Shown here: piece after piece, positions 42,193 to 51,039 of the stretch
Layout of the letters: each line of letters starts with the position of its first letter
Position numbering within the stretch: the first letter of the stretch is position 1
Source of the DNA: Oscillospiraceae bacterium
Lineage (GTDB): Bacteria; Bacillota; Clostridia; Oscillospirales; Ruminococcaceae
Direction: 5' to 3'
Length of the DNA stretch: 64,000 bases
Assembly (NCBI GenBank): GCA_021203065.1
Contig: JAJQBX010000021.1
Span: 256,514 to 320,513 of the forward strand
Position numbers and translations under genes: made by a program
Notes under the pieces: generated by a model
Database searches by the model: none
Seen by the model: the letters and a program-made list of their open reading frames with translations, nothing else
Told to the model about the DNA's origin: nothing

Positions 42193-43970
42193 ACGTAACA
42201 ATAAACAACACCCCCGTTCAGGTCGAGGAAGGAACGTCAATACTCGATGCCGCAAAGCTTGTCGGCATAAACATCCCGACTCTCTGCTTCCTCAAGGGCA
42301 TAAACGAGATAGGCGCATGTCGTGCCTGCATCGTTGAGGTCGAGGGAATCGATCGCCTTGTCACCGCATGCGACAACGTCTGCAGTGAGGGAATGGTAAT
42401 CCACACCGACACAACGAGAGTTCGTGAAGCAAGAAAGACCAATATCGAGCTTCTTTTAAGTCAGCACAGGGTCAATTGCCCCTCCTGCTTCCGCAATGGC
42501 ACCTGCCAGCTCCAGAATATCGCTTCAACTCTTCGTATAAGCGATACCTTAAGCTTCAAGACCGAATACCCGGAAGACAAGTGGAACGATAAGCTCCCCA
42601 TCATCCGTGACGAGAGCAAGTGCATAAGATGCTATCGCTGTGTATCCGTCTGCCAGAAGGTCCAGTCTCTTGGAATCTGGGACATGGTCAGAACCGGCGC
42701 ACACACAACCGTTGGCGTATCGAATCACCGAACTCTTGAAGAAGCCGACTGCGCATTCTGCGGTCAGTGCATAACCCACTGTCCGACAAACGCACTCCAT
42801 ACCCGTGATGATACGGAAGCCATCATTGGTGTTCACGGCGTTATGGACGACAAGGACAAGATCACCGTCGTTCAGGTAGCACCTGCTGTAAGAGCCGCAT
42901 GGGGCGAGGAATTCGGGCTTTCTCCCGAAGTCGCAACCGAAAAGCGTCTTGCCGCAGCCTTAAGGCGTGTCGGATTTGACTATGTCTTCGACACCAATTT
43001 CTCCGCCGACCTCACCATCATGGAGGAGGGAACAGAGTTCCTTGAGAGAATCAAGCACCCCGAGGGCAAGAAGTTCCCGATGTTCACATCCTGCTGTCCC
43101 GGTTGGGTACGCTTCTTAAAGAGCCAGTACCCCGACATGGTCGACCAGCTTTCAACAGCGAAATCTCCCCAGCAGATGTTCGGTGCAGTTACCAAGTCAT
43201 ACTTTGCAGAGAAGATTGGAGTTGCCCCCGAAAATATCGTCTGCGTTTCGATAATGCCCTGCACAGCAAAGAAAGCTGAGCTCGATATTCCCAGCATCAA
43301 CGACGCCGCAGAGGGTTGCAAGGACGTTGACTTCTCACTCACAACCCGTGAAATGTGCCGGATGATAAAGGCTGACCAGATTGACGTTTCGGCTCTTCCT
43401 GAGGAGGATTTCGATTCGCCTCTGGGAACGGGAACAGGTGCGGCAGTCATCTTCGGAACAACCGGAGGAGTTATGGAAGCGGCACTCAGAACCTGCTACT
43501 ATGTCCTCACAGGCGAGAATCCGAACGCCGACGAGACTTTCAAGGCGGTACGTGCTTTAGGCAGCGACAAGCCGTGGATCGAGGCTGAGTATAACGTAGC
43601 TGGAATCACCGTCAAGGCGGCTGTTGTAAATGGCTTAGGAAACGCAAGAAGACTCATCCGTGCTATCCGCCGTGGCGAGGTTGAATACCAGTTCGTTGAA
43701 GTTATGGCGTGCCCGGGTGGATGCGTAGGAGGTGGCGGACAGCCGATTCACTACAATGAAGAGCGTGCCGCTGACCGTGGACAGGTTCTTTATAACTACG
43801 ACAAAGCCAACACCCTCCGCTGTTCTCACGACAACCCCGAAATCAAGGCTATCTATGCCGATTACCTCGGCGAGCCCTGCTCGGAGAAGTCCCACCATCT
43901 TCTTCACACCGACCACCATGCTTGGGATATGCCCCCGGCATCGGTCTACGACGAAGACGTTGTTCACTGA
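42186..43970 (+). CDS. hydA: [FeFe]-hydrogenase catalytic subunit
   Basis: A 594-residue hydrogenase that reduces protons to H2. In order: a 2Fe-2S ferredoxin domain (CFLKGINEIGACRACIVEV), the His-Cys3 cluster (HRVNCPSCFRNGTC), two 4Fe-4S clusters (CIRCYRCVSVC, CAFCGQCITHCPT), and the H-cluster motifs TSCCPGW, MPCTAKKAE and MACPGGCVGGGGQP. A C-terminal Fe_hyd small-subunit helix and a His-rich tail (SHHLLHTDHH) follow. It starts at GTG 42186, overlapping the stop of the flavoprotein gene by 7 nt. The GltD-like partner suggests the glutamate-synthase-linked group A2. Confidence 0.95.
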   Translation: MVNVTINNTPVQVEEGTSILDAAKLVGINIPTLCFLKGINEIGACRACIVEVEGIDRLVTACDNVCSEGMVIHTDTTRVREARKTNIELLLSQHRVNCPSCFRNGTCQLQNIASTLRISDTLSFKTEYPEDKWNDKLPIIRDESKCIRCYRCVSVCQKVQSLGIWDMVRTGAHTTVGVSNHRTLEEADCAFCGQCITHCPTNALHTRDDTEAIIGVHGVMDDKDKITVVQVAPAVRAAWGEEFGLSPEVATEKRLAAALRRVGFDYVFDTNFSADLTIMEEGTEFLERIKHPEGKKFPMFTSCCPGWVRFLKSQYPDMVDQLSTAKSPQQMFGAVTKSYFAEKIGVAPENIVCVSIMPCTAKKAELDIPSINDAAEGCKDVDFSLTTREMCRMIKADQIDVSALPEEDFDSPLGTGTGAAVIFGTTGGVMEAALRTCYYVLTGENPNADETFKAVRALGSDKPWIEAEYNVAGITVKAAVVNGLGNARRLIRAIRRGEVEYQFVEVMACPGGCVGGGGQPIHYNEERAADRGQVLYNYDKANTLRCSHDNPEIKAIYADYLGEPCSEKSHHLLHTDHHAWDMPPASVYDEDVVH

Positions 43971-43990
43971 GTCATACAGACATAAAAAAT

Positions 43991-44021
43991 TCCCGTGTTA
44001 CCGAAGTAGCACGGGATTTTT
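43991..44021. terminator. Convergent terminator after hydA
   Basis: 10-bp stem with one G-U (43991-44000 with 44007-44016) around CCGAAG, T5 on the plus side and A-rich on the other, so it may serve the minus-strand AraC gene ending at 44031 as well. Confidence 0.82.
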
Positions 44022-44030
44022 GTGTTCAGT

Positions 44031-44921
44031 TCAAAGTGTATCCGGAGGAATCCTCTTGTTGTCGGGGTCCTGATCAGTAGTGCTCTTGCCAGTATTCTTA
44101 TCAGCATACAAGTAGCGATATTCGGCAGGCGAAATCTTCTCCTGTCTCTTGAAGACGGCGCAGAAGTAGCTGCAATCGTTGTAGCCGACAGCCTTTGAAA
44201 TGCTGTTGATGGAAAGCTTTGTGTCCATAAGAAGGTTCTTAGCCTCGAAGATTCTCTTCTTCGTGAGGTGCTCGAACGGTCTCATGTTGAGCGTTTCTCT
44301 GAAAATGCGGCAGATATACTGCGGCGAGAGGTTGACGACCTTAGCCATATCGTTCAGGGTTATATCCTGAGAATAGTTCTGGTCGATATAGTCCATGATG
44401 AGCTTGATCTGATCCATCCGGTGGTTCTCTCTTGGAGAAACGGGGCAGGATATGACTTTATTGAGCTCGATAAGGAACGAATAGATTAAAGACGAATTGT
44501 GATGCCCCGAGTGAATCTTTGTTGAGTGAATGGTTCTTAGCATCTTCTCCCAGATACGTTCAACGGATGAAAGGTCGCCCGTCCTGAAAACAACCGGCTT
44601 TGAAAGACCCAAGCTGTCTAAAATCGGCTCGCAAGCAGCACCTGAGAATGAAACCCAGTGGGTCTCCCACTCAACGCCTTCCTTTGCAAGATAGTCGTGC
44701 GGATAGTGAGCGGGGAGGAAGAAGCCGGAGTTTTCGGGGATCTTATACTCCTCTCCGTCGATTGTGAGAATACCTTCGCCCTTGGCTGTATATATCACCT
44801 GATTGTAAACGTGACCGGTAGGTCTGACACAATGCCTTTCCGGGTCGGTAGAACCGACACCCGTTACGTACAGCGGCAGATTCACCTCGTCACCTAAAAG
44901 CGCAAAATAAAATTCCTGCAA
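44031..44921 (-). CDS. AraC family regulator with cupin sensor domain
   Basis: A 296-residue regulator. The N-terminal AraC-type cupin (about 1-150: YNQVIYTAKGEGILTIDGEE, FLPAHYPHDYLAKEGVEWET) is likely to bind a sugar. The C-terminal double helix-turn-helix (about 195-285) has DITLNDMAKVVNLSPQYICR and SINSISKAVGYNDCSYFC. The start is TTG 44921, 8 nt after GGAGG. Its target genes are unclear; it lies convergent to the hydrogenase operon. Confidence 0.88.
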   Translation of the reverse strand: MQEFYFALLGDEVNLPLYVTGVGSTDPERHCVRPTGHVYNQVIYTAKGEGILTIDGEEYKIPENSGFFLPAHYPHDYLAKEGVEWETHWVSFSGAACEPILDSLGLSKPVVFRTGDLSSVERIWEKMLRTIHSTKIHSGHHNSSLIYSFLIELNKVISCPVSPRENHRMDQIKLIMDYIDQNYSQDITLNDMAKVVNLSPQYICRIFRETLNMRPFEHLTKKRIFEAKNLLMDTKLSINSISKAVGYNDCSYFCAVFKRQEKISPAEYRYLYADKNTGKSTTDQDPDNKRIPPDTL

Positions 44922-44967
44922 TGCTGACACCTCCAAATGCAAATTCATATTTTTGATTGTAACATAT

Positions 44968-44996
44968 AGAATATCACTATTTTCGACAAAAGTCAA
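44968..44996 (-). promoter_or_regulatory. Promoter of the AraC-type gene
   Basis: Minus strand TTGACT (44991-44996), 17 bp, TATTCT (44968-44973). Confidence 0.6.
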
Positions 44997-45101
44997 TATA
45001 ATTTCGAGCGATTTTTGAGAAAAAAGTTTTGGAAATCCCGCAAACAAGCCATTTTATAAACTGCGTGCGACACAAATAATATGTGAAAATATTTCATTCT
45101 A

Positions 45102-47015
45102 TCATTCTTGCATTTCAAGCCATCTGTCCATGAGCTCACCCAGCTCATTTTTCCTGTCATCCAGAGCCTTGCAGAGCTCCGCCATCCTCTGATAATCAGA
45201 AGCCACCTCCGGCTCGCATATCTTCGCCTCAATCTCTGAAATTTCCTGCTCCATGCTTGCAATGCTCCTTTCAAGCTCCAAAAGCTCCTGCTTTCGCTTC
45301 ACATCCTCAGCTCGCTGGGATTTGGTGCGGTACTGCTTCTTTTCAGCCGGCTGAGGTGGAGGAGCAGAAGCCCTTTCTTCCTCGGCTTTCTCAATTTCTC
45401 TTGCCTTGAGATAGTCGTCATAGTTGCCCTTGTATTCATAAGCCTTGCCGTCCCTGATTTCAACAATCCTGTCGGCAATCCTGTTGAGTAAATACCTGTC
45501 ATGCGAAACAAAGAGAATAGTCCCGGTGTATTCCTTAAGAGCATCCTCAAGCACTTCTTTAGTAGAAATGTCAAGGTGGTTCGTCGGCTCGTCGAGTATG
45601 AGGAAGTTCCCACGCTTAAGGGACATCATGGCAAAGCTGAGCTTCGTTTTCTCTCCGCCGCTGATGACTCCGACTTCCTTGAAGACGTTTTCCCCGGTGA
45701 GAAGAACGCTTCCGAGAACGCTTCTCACCTCAAAATCGGTCATCCGTGGATACCGGTGGTGAATCTCTTCTATAACCGTGTAGTTCGGGTTGAGATATTC
45801 GTTTTTCTGGTCATAATAGGCGAGCTTCACGTTCTGTGCCCAGTTGATTCTGCCCTTGGTATGTGGGTTCAAGCCCTGAATAGTCTTGAGAATAGTGGTC
45901 TTTCCGGTTCCGTTCTTCCCGATGATTCCCACCTTGTCGCCACGCCTCATACTGAGAGAAAAGCTTTCAAGAAGCGTCTTCCCGCCAGCAGAAATGTCGA
46001 CATTCTCAGCCGAGAAGACCTCCTTCGGCGGCTCAATGTCGTATTCCAGCCTGATTTTAGCGGACTTTTCATACATTTTCGGTTTCTCGACAGCGTTCTC
46101 TACGATTCTGTCAAGCATATGCTGCTTCGATTTTGCCGCCTTTGCGCTTGTTGCACTGACACGGTTCTTGTCGATGAAGAACTGGAGCTCTTTCATCTTC
46201 TCCTGCTCCGCTTCGTAGAGCTTTTCCTGCCTGAGGTTGTCCTCACGCTTCTGTTTTACATAAAAGCTGTAGTTTCCGCTGTAGGATTTGAGTCTCCCAT
46301 CCTCAATCTCGCAGATTCTTGTGCAGACCTTATCAAGAAAATACCTGTTATGGGATACAACCAAAATTGCACCCTTGTAGCCCAAAAGATAGTCCTCAAG
46401 CCAAGTCGTGGTGTCAAGATCGAGGTGGTTCGTGGGCTCATCCAGAATAAGAAGCGACGGCGATTCAAGAAGCAGCTTTGCAAGCGAAAGCCTCGTCCTC
46501 TCTCCTCCTGAGAGGGAATTGACCGAGCGTGATAAATCCAGCCCTGAAAAGCCCATGCCGTTCAGAACAGTTTTGATTTTGACATCGATGAGATACCCCT
46601 CATTGTCCTCGAAGTGAGTGCTTATCCGGCTATATTCTGTCTCAGCTTTTTCTCTTTCGCTGTCAGAAAGATTTCCCGAAAGTGCCTCCTCAAGCTCCGC
46701 CATCCTTTCCTGTTCCCTGTCGAGCTCCGAAAAGGGTTTTCTCATCTCCTCAGCCACAGAGCACTCCGCCGAAAGCCCGACGCCCTGCTCGAGGTAGCCT
46801 ATACGGCAGTTTCCGGAAAAGCTGAGCCTGCCCTCGTTTTCCGGGGACGGGTCATAGCTTAGGTTTCCGGTGATGATGGAAAGAAGAGTTGTTTTTCCGC
46901 ATCCGTTTCTCCCGACAAGACCTATCCGTTCGCCCTCGTTGATGACGAAATTGATGTCCCGGAGCAGCGGCTCGCCGTTAAAATATTTCCAGATTTTTTC
47001 AAGAGAGCAAAGCAT
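45102..47015 (-). CDS. ABC-F family ATPase
   Basis: A 637-residue soluble protein with two ABC ATPase domains (Walker A GRNGCGKTTLL and GKNGTGKTTIL; signatures LSGGERTRLSLAK and SGGEKTKLSFAM; Walker B LLILDEPTNHLDL and FLILDEPTNHLDI), the basic inter-domain linker (about 225-310) that enters the ribosomal E site in this family, and a C-terminal coiled coil (about 560-637: LELERSIASMEQEISEIEAK). No membrane segment. ABC-F proteins act on ribosomes, in translation factor or antibiotic-protection roles; this one resembles the housekeeping Uup/YdiF type. The start is ATG 47015 with GGGGTG. Confidence 0.9.
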   Translation of the reverse strand: MLCSLEKIWKYFNGEPLLRDINFVINEGERIGLVGRNGCGKTTLLSIITGNLSYDPSPENEGRLSFSGNCRIGYLEQGVGLSAECSVAEEMRKPFSELDREQERMAELEEALSGNLSDSEREKAETEYSRISTHFEDNEGYLIDVKIKTVLNGMGFSGLDLSRSVNSLSGGERTRLSLAKLLLESPSLLILDEPTNHLDLDTTTWLEDYLLGYKGAILVVSHNRYFLDKVCTRICEIEDGRLKSYSGNYSFYVKQKREDNLRQEKLYEAEQEKMKELQFFIDKNRVSATSAKAAKSKQHMLDRIVENAVEKPKMYEKSAKIRLEYDIEPPKEVFSAENVDISAGGKTLLESFSLSMRRGDKVGIIGKNGTGKTTILKTIQGLNPHTKGRINWAQNVKLAYYDQKNEYLNPNYTVIEEIHHRYPRMTDFEVRSVLGSVLLTGENVFKEVGVISGGEKTKLSFAMMSLKRGNFLILDEPTNHLDISTKEVLEDALKEYTGTILFVSHDRYLLNRIADRIVEIRDGKAYEYKGNYDDYLKAREIEKAEEERASAPPPQPAEKKQYRTKSQRAEDVKRKQELLELERSIASMEQEISEIEAKICEPEVASDYQRMAELCKALDDRKNELGELMDRWLEMQE

Positions 47016-47070
47016 ATTTTTCACCCCTGTATTTTGCAAAATTATTGGCTTGCAGTATTAAAAAATAGAC

Positions 47071-47099
47071 TTGCATACTGCCACCGAAAGTGATAAATT
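47071..47099 (+). promoter_or_regulatory. Putative promoter of a short transcript
   Basis: TTGCAT (47071-47076), 17 bp, TAAATT (47094-47099). Confidence 0.45.
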
Positions 47100-47114
47100 A
47101 GAGTTGTAGGAAGG

Positions 47115-47210
47115 ATGACAGGTCGGATAACCTGCTATATACATTTACAAGGAATTCTACATATATATTTTGGTGTTTCCCCGTTCAAAAGAGAAAGCAA
47201 GGCAGCCTGA
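47115..47210 (+). CDS. Possible 31-aa protein or small RNA
   Basis: ATG 47115 with a GGAAGG site opens a frame reading MTGRITCYIHLQ and ending VSPFKRESKAA. It stops inside the hairpin at 47194-47231. Promoter, ribosome site and terminator are consistent with a short transcript, but coding character is weak; a structured small RNA is equally possible. Confidence 0.3.
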   Translation: MTGRITCYIHLQGILHIYFGVSPFKRESKAA

Positions 47211-47233
47211 GTAGTTGGGCTGCTTTGCTTTTA
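47194..47233. terminator. Bidirectional terminator
   Basis: 14-bp stem with one G-U (47194-47207 with 47218-47231), 10-nt loop, T-rich on both outgoing strands. It ends the minus-strand AraC gene (47248) and any plus-strand short transcript. Confidence 0.8.
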
Positions 47234-47247
47234 CCTGTAATTTTGCG

Positions 47248-48126
47248 TCAATCGGTATTCGGCTCTTCGTCCTTGACCGTCTTTGCACTCTTTGCCGGAT
47301 TCATGAACGATTCACGGTACTCGGTTGGCGGCATCCCCTCAAGCTCCTTGAACCGTCTGTTGAAGCTTCGGACGCTCGAAAATCCGCATTCATAGGCAAT
47401 CTCCGACATCGGCTTGAGAGTGCTTATAAGCATGGTTTTCGCCATGGCAACTCTCTTTGTTCCTATGTAGTGGTTGAGAGTCATGTTGAAGTTCTTTGAG
47501 AAGACGCTCGAAACGTAGCAGGGGACGATGTTCAGGGCACTTGCGATGCTCTTTAAAGACAAATCAGAGGTGATGTTGTCGTCGACATATGCTAAAAGCT
47601 TTCTGCAGACCTGATAGCTCGAAAGCCTGTCCTCTCTTTCCTCAAACTCTCCGCCCGAGTAGGCGGGCATCATGCCGGAAAGAAGAACCGACAGAAGACC
47701 TTTCACGACCGTTTTTCCGACGTTATACCTGTGGGAAAACTCGACAAGAAAGGGGATCTGAGCCATGGCAAAATCCGGGCATCTGTCCCTGTCCAGAACT
47801 ACAAGCGGTGTCTTGGTGCTTTCGAAGAAAGACATGAAGTCGAGTAAGAAATCCGTTCCGAATATGAACGTGCTTGTTGAACCGGGAATGGTGCAGTGCA
47901 TCGAATGTATGGTGTGCGGGCATATCAGAACGCCACCGCCTGCGCCGATAGTAAGCTCCTTTCCGTCGACCATGAACATCACTTCGCCGCTTTCGACGAT
48001 GTCAAGCTCAACCTGACTGTGAAGGTGACCGGATGATTCGGCATTTTCGCTGGTGTAGGCGACGATGCCATATTTCGCAACCTGTTCGTTCCATTCCTCA
48101 TACTTGAAATTTGCTGTGTCCTTCAT
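47248..48126 (-). CDS. AraC family regulator, likely for sugar or uronate use
   Basis: A 292-residue regulator with an N-terminal cupin (about 20-110: HLHSQVELDIVESGEVMFMV, GGGVLICPHTIHSMHC) and a C-terminal AraC helix-turn-helix pair (DLSLKSIASALNIVPCYVSS; MSEIAYECGFSSVRSFNRRF). It lies next to uxaC on the same strand with its own promoter, so it may control uronate genes; that is inference. Confidence 0.87.
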   Translation of the reverse strand: MKDTANFKYEEWNEQVAKYGIVAYTSENAESSGHLHSQVELDIVESGEVMFMVDGKELTIGAGGGVLICPHTIHSMHCTIPGSTSTFIFGTDFLLDFMSFFESTKTPLVVLDRDRCPDFAMAQIPFLVEFSHRYNVGKTVVKGLLSVLLSGMMPAYSGGEFEEREDRLSSYQVCRKLLAYVDDNITSDLSLKSIASALNIVPCYVSSVFSKNFNMTLNHYIGTKRVAMAKTMLISTLKPMSEIAYECGFSSVRSFNRRFKELEGMPPTEYRESFMNPAKSAKTVKDEEPNTD

Positions 48127-48200
48127 AATGTAAATGTTCCTCCTTGCGGAATCAAATCAAGCCGCAGAACCATCTCCTGCCGCTGATTTCAGTCTGCGCT

Positions 48201-48229
48201 ATTATAGCACAAAGATTTATCACTTTCAA
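48201..48229 (-). promoter_or_regulatory. Promoter of the second AraC-type gene
   Basis: Minus strand TTGAAA (48224-48229), 17 bp, TATAAT (48201-48206). A 7-bp hairpin at 48255-48275 lies between it and the uxaC stop and may end uxaC transcription. Confidence 0.8.
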
Positions 48230-48279
48230 GTGCTGAGAGGGCTTAATAACTGATATTTGGGTGACATGCCCAAATAATA

Positions 48280-49683
48280 TCACATCATTCCGAAGTACTT
48301 GGCGGCATTTACGTAGCTTATTCCCTCGATGATTTCCCTGAGCGCATTTTCGTCGTTTGGATACTCTCCGCTTTCGACCCAGTCGCCGACGATGTCGCAG
48401 AGAATTCTTCTGAAATACTCATGCCGTGTGTAGGATAAAAAGCTTCTCGAATCGGTGAGCATTCCGACGAAGTTTCCAAGAAGCGACAGACTCGCCAGCG
48501 AGCGCATGTGTGCATCCATACCGATTTTCGAATCTTGGAACCACCAAGCAGCACCGTGCTGAATCTTGCCCATAGCTTCCGTTCCTTGGAAGCTTCCGAT
48601 AATGGTGTCAATCATCGCATTGTCGCCCGGGTTGAGCGAATACACAATGGTCTTCGGAAGCCTGTTGTCAATATCCAGAGCGTTGAGGAAGCCCGCAAGC
48701 TCTTTTGAGTTGTCCTTAGTCAGGATGCAGTCAAAGCCGGTGTCAGCACCTATTGAGTTGAAGAGCCGTGTGTTCGCACTTCTCTGAACGCCAAAGTGCA
48801 GCTGCATGACAATGTTTTTCTCTGAATACTGCCTGCCCAAGTAGAGTAAAATTGCGGTCTTATACTTGTCCGCTTCCTCCATGGTAGGCTTTCCGCCGTT
48901 CATGACTTTCCCGAAAACAGCCTCAACCTCGTCATCCGAAGCGGGGGAGCAGACCATATAGTCAATTCCGTGGTCGGTAGCCAAGCATCCGTGAGCGATA
49001 AAGTAGTCAAGCCTGAGACCGAGAGCCTTTTTCACGTCCTCAGCAGACTTTATATCAATCCCGGAAGCCTCGGAAAGAGCATGGATATACTCGCAGAATC
49101 CGGCTTTATCGATATTCACGGCTTTATCCGGGCGGAATGACGGGCAGACCTTGGTTTTGAAGCTGTCATCAGCCGCAATCTTCTCGTGCCATTCAAGGCT
49201 GTCAATCGGGTCGTCGGTCGTTCCTATCATTCTGACATTTGAACGGGAAATAATCCCTCTTGCGCTCATATCGGGGTCTTTGAGCTTCTCGTTGCAGAGA
49301 TTATAGACCTCTTCGGCGGTTTCAGCATTCAGTATTCCGTCATATCCGAAATATCTCTTGAGCTCAAGGTGAGTCCAGTGATACATCGGGTTGCCGATAG
49401 CCTTGGGAAGAGCCTCAGCAAACCGGAGGAATTTTGTGTAATCATCCGCATCGCCGGTGATTTCGCATTCGGGAGTGCCATTTGAGCGGATCATCCTCCA
49501 CTTGTAGTGGTCTCCGCCGAGCCATATTTCGGTTATGCTGTCAAACCGCTTGTCCTCGTAAATCTCTTTCGGGCTGATGTGGCAGTGGTAGTCGATGATG
49601 GGCATATTTTCAGCGTAGCTGTGGTAAAGGTGTCTTGCGGTCTCCGAATGGAGCATGAAATCTTCATTTATGAATGTATACAT
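48280..49683 (-). CDS. uxaC: Uronate (glucuronate/galacturonate) isomerase
   Basis: A 467-residue amidohydrolase-like isomerase converting D-glucuronate to fructuronate and D-galacturonate to tagaturonate, the entry to uronate breakdown. It shows MPIIDYHCHISPKEIYED (metal His pair), WTHLELKRYFG, IGTTDDPIDSLEWHEKI, MQLHFGVQRSANTRLFNSIG and LTDSRSFLSYTRHEYFRRIL. Length is normal. The start is ATG 49683 with GGAGGA upstream. No uxaA/B, uxuA/B or kdgK genes adjoin it. Confidence 0.95.
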   Translation of the reverse strand: MYTFINEDFMLHSETARHLYHSYAENMPIIDYHCHISPKEIYEDKRFDSITEIWLGGDHYKWRMIRSNGTPECEITGDADDYTKFLRFAEALPKAIGNPMYHWTHLELKRYFGYDGILNAETAEEVYNLCNEKLKDPDMSARGIISRSNVRMIGTTDDPIDSLEWHEKIAADDSFKTKVCPSFRPDKAVNIDKAGFCEYIHALSEASGIDIKSAEDVKKALGLRLDYFIAHGCLATDHGIDYMVCSPASDDEVEAVFGKVMNGGKPTMEEADKYKTAILLYLGRQYSEKNIVMQLHFGVQRSANTRLFNSIGADTGFDCILTKDNSKELAGFLNALDIDNRLPKTIVYSLNPGDNAMIDTIIGSFQGTEAMGKIQHGAAWWFQDSKIGMDAHMRSLASLSLLGNFVGMLTDSRSFLSYTRHEYFRRILCDIVGDWVESGEYPNDENALREIIEGISYVNAAKYFGMM

Positions 49684-49713
49684 TAGAGAATTCCTCCGTA
49701 TCTTTTTTAGATT

Positions 49714-49742
49714 ATTATACAACAATGCTTGCAGTCTTTCAA
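49714..49742 (-). promoter_or_regulatory. Promoter of uxaC
   Basis: Minus strand TTGAAA (49737-49742), 17 bp, TATAAT (49714-49719). Confidence 0.82.
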
Positions 49743-49762
49743 TAGTTGTCAGCAAAAAATAG

Positions 49763-49791
49763 TAGACAAAAAGCGAGAAATGCTCTATAAT
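49763..49791 (+). promoter_or_regulatory. Promoter of the RadC-like gene
   Basis: TAGACA (49763-49768), 17 bp, TATAAT (49786-49791), divergent from the uxaC promoter. Confidence 0.65.
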
Positions 49792-49816
49792 AGTCTGTAG
49801 AAATGGGGGATTTGTA

Positions 49817-50521
49817 ATGGCAGAAAATATCCACGCAGGTCATCGCCAGAGGCTTAAGGACATCTTCGCCTCCGACGGCATAACCGCACTCACCGACGCA
49901 AGAGCTCTCGAAATGCTCTTGTTCTATGTTATTCCACGCTCCGACACCTATCCGCTTGCATGCAGGCTTGTCGACACATTCGGAAGCCTTCGGGCGGTTC
50001 TTTCGGCATCTCCCGAGGAACTGAAAACCGTCAACGGCTTCGGCGACAGCGCAGTTTTATTTTTAGATTTTGTCCATCAGCTCTATGAACGCTTGGCTGA
50101 GGACGAGCTGCGCCAGTACCAGACTCCCGAGGAGATGAGATACAATTCTCCCGAGGACCTTTGCCGGTATTTTCAGGACAAGCTTTCCCGTTGCCCCATT
50201 GAGCAGGCTTGGCTTGTCTGCTTCGATAATGACATGTACTTAAGACGTGCCTATCTTTTGGGAGAGGGAAACGAGGCAAAAGTGACATTCAATCCCCAGA
50301 ACGTCATAAAATTCGTCAGGGAGTCGGAATGCACCTTCTGCGCCATAGGTCACAATCATCCCACGGAGGGCTCCCTTCCCTCACAGCTCGACCGTTCTTC
50401 AACCATGCAGCTGAAAGCGATGCTCAGGGGAGAGGGAATAGTCCTGATGGAGCATGTAGTTGTAGGAAACGACGGCACAACCTGCATCCTCGCCGAGGAA
50501 ATCGAGCATATGCTCCGCTGA
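49817..50521 (+). CDS. RadC/JAB-domain protein
   Basis: A 234-residue protein with an N-terminal helix-hairpin-helix-like region (about 1-90: LRAVLSASPEELKTVNGFGD) and a C-terminal JAB/MPN+ domain (about 105-230) with the metal motif AIGHNHPTEGSLPSQLD and upstream Glu in VRESECTF. RadC proteins were once linked to DNA repair; their true role is unclear and they are common on mobile DNA. This variant has EGSLPSQLD where the family usually has SGDPxPSxxD. A single-gene unit. Confidence 0.87.
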   Translation: MAENIHAGHRQRLKDIFASDGITALTDARALEMLLFYVIPRSDTYPLACRLVDTFGSLRAVLSASPEELKTVNGFGDSAVLFLDFVHQLYERLAEDELRQYQTPEEMRYNSPEDLCRYFQDKLSRCPIEQAWLVCFDNDMYLRRAYLLGEGNEAKVTFNPQNVIKFVRESECTFCAIGHNHPTEGSLPSQLDRSSTMQLKAMLRGEGIVLMEHVVVGNDGTTCILAEEIEHMLR

Positions 50522-50540
50522 AATCCTGTCAGAATCACAA

Positions 50541-50567
50541 GCCCGGTTCTTCCGGGCATATTTTTTT
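50541..50567 (+). terminator. Terminator of the RadC-like gene
   Basis: GCCCGG (50541-50546) pairs with CCGGGC (50552-50557), 5-nt loop, ATA then T7. Confidence 0.88.
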
Positions 50568-50598
50568 CGAAAAAATGCAAAAAACTTAAAATTTAGTA

Positions 50599-50636
50599 TT
50601 GACAAACCGTGACAAATGGTGTACAATGTAATTGTA
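50599..50636 (+). promoter_or_regulatory. Promoter and BlaI-type operator
   Basis: TTGACA (50599-50604), 17 bp, TACAAT (50622-50627). The -10 is the left arm of a perfect palindrome TACAAT-GTA-ATTGTA (50622-50636), matching the TACA...TGTA style of BlaI/MecI operators, so the repressor encoded next probably shuts its own operon. Confidence 0.8.
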
Positions 50637-50681
50637 GGAAGCACTACGAGTATAGAATTTCAATTTTTGGAGGAATTTATC

Positions 50682-51038
50682 ATGATTAGATTTACAGATG
50701 CAGAGCTTAAGGTTATGAACGTTATCTGGCACGACGGCGACTGTCCCGCAAGACACATTGCAGAAGTTCTCATGGAGCAAACCGGCTGGCACGTCAACAC
50801 CACCTACACTATCATCCACAAGTGCATTGAAAAGGGTGCTATCGAAAGAATCAACCCCAAGTTCATCTGCCACGCCAAGGTTTCTCAGGAGGAAGCTCAG
50901 ACCGACATGACTCAGGATCTTGTCAACAAGCTCTATGACGGCTCGAAGAACAGCCTCTTTGCGGCACTTTTGGGCAAAGACACCCTCAGCGACGAGCAGA
51001 TTTCCAAACTCCGTGACATAGTAGCGGAAATGGAATGA
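50682..51038 (+). CDS. BlaI/MecI family repressor
   Basis: A 118-residue winged-helix repressor: TDAELKVMNVIWHDGDCPAR, HIAEVLMEQTGWHVNTTYTI as helix-turn-helix, and a C-terminal dimerisation helix region. In classic systems the M56 sensor triggers its cleavage. Here it leads an operon with two M56 genes. The start is ATG 50682, 7 nt after GGAGGA. No beta-lactamase or PBP gene follows, so the regulon is probably cell-envelope related rather than resistance. Confidence 0.9.
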   Translation: MIRFTDAELKVMNVIWHDGDCPARHIAEVLMEQTGWHVNTTYTIIHKCIEKGAIERINPKFICHAKVSQEEAQTDMTQDLVNKLYDGSKNSLFAALLGKDTLSDEQISKLRDIVAEME

Positions 51039-51039
51039 A

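Noticed and set aside
45501..46511. A 336-codon plus-strand frame inside the ABC-F gene
   Set aside because: Antisense shadow; the minus strand has both ATPase domains with intact motifs.
45102..47015. Antibiotic-resistance ABC-F protein
   Set aside because: The domain layout with a C-terminal coiled coil fits housekeeping Uup/YdiF-like members better, and nothing in the context suggests resistance.
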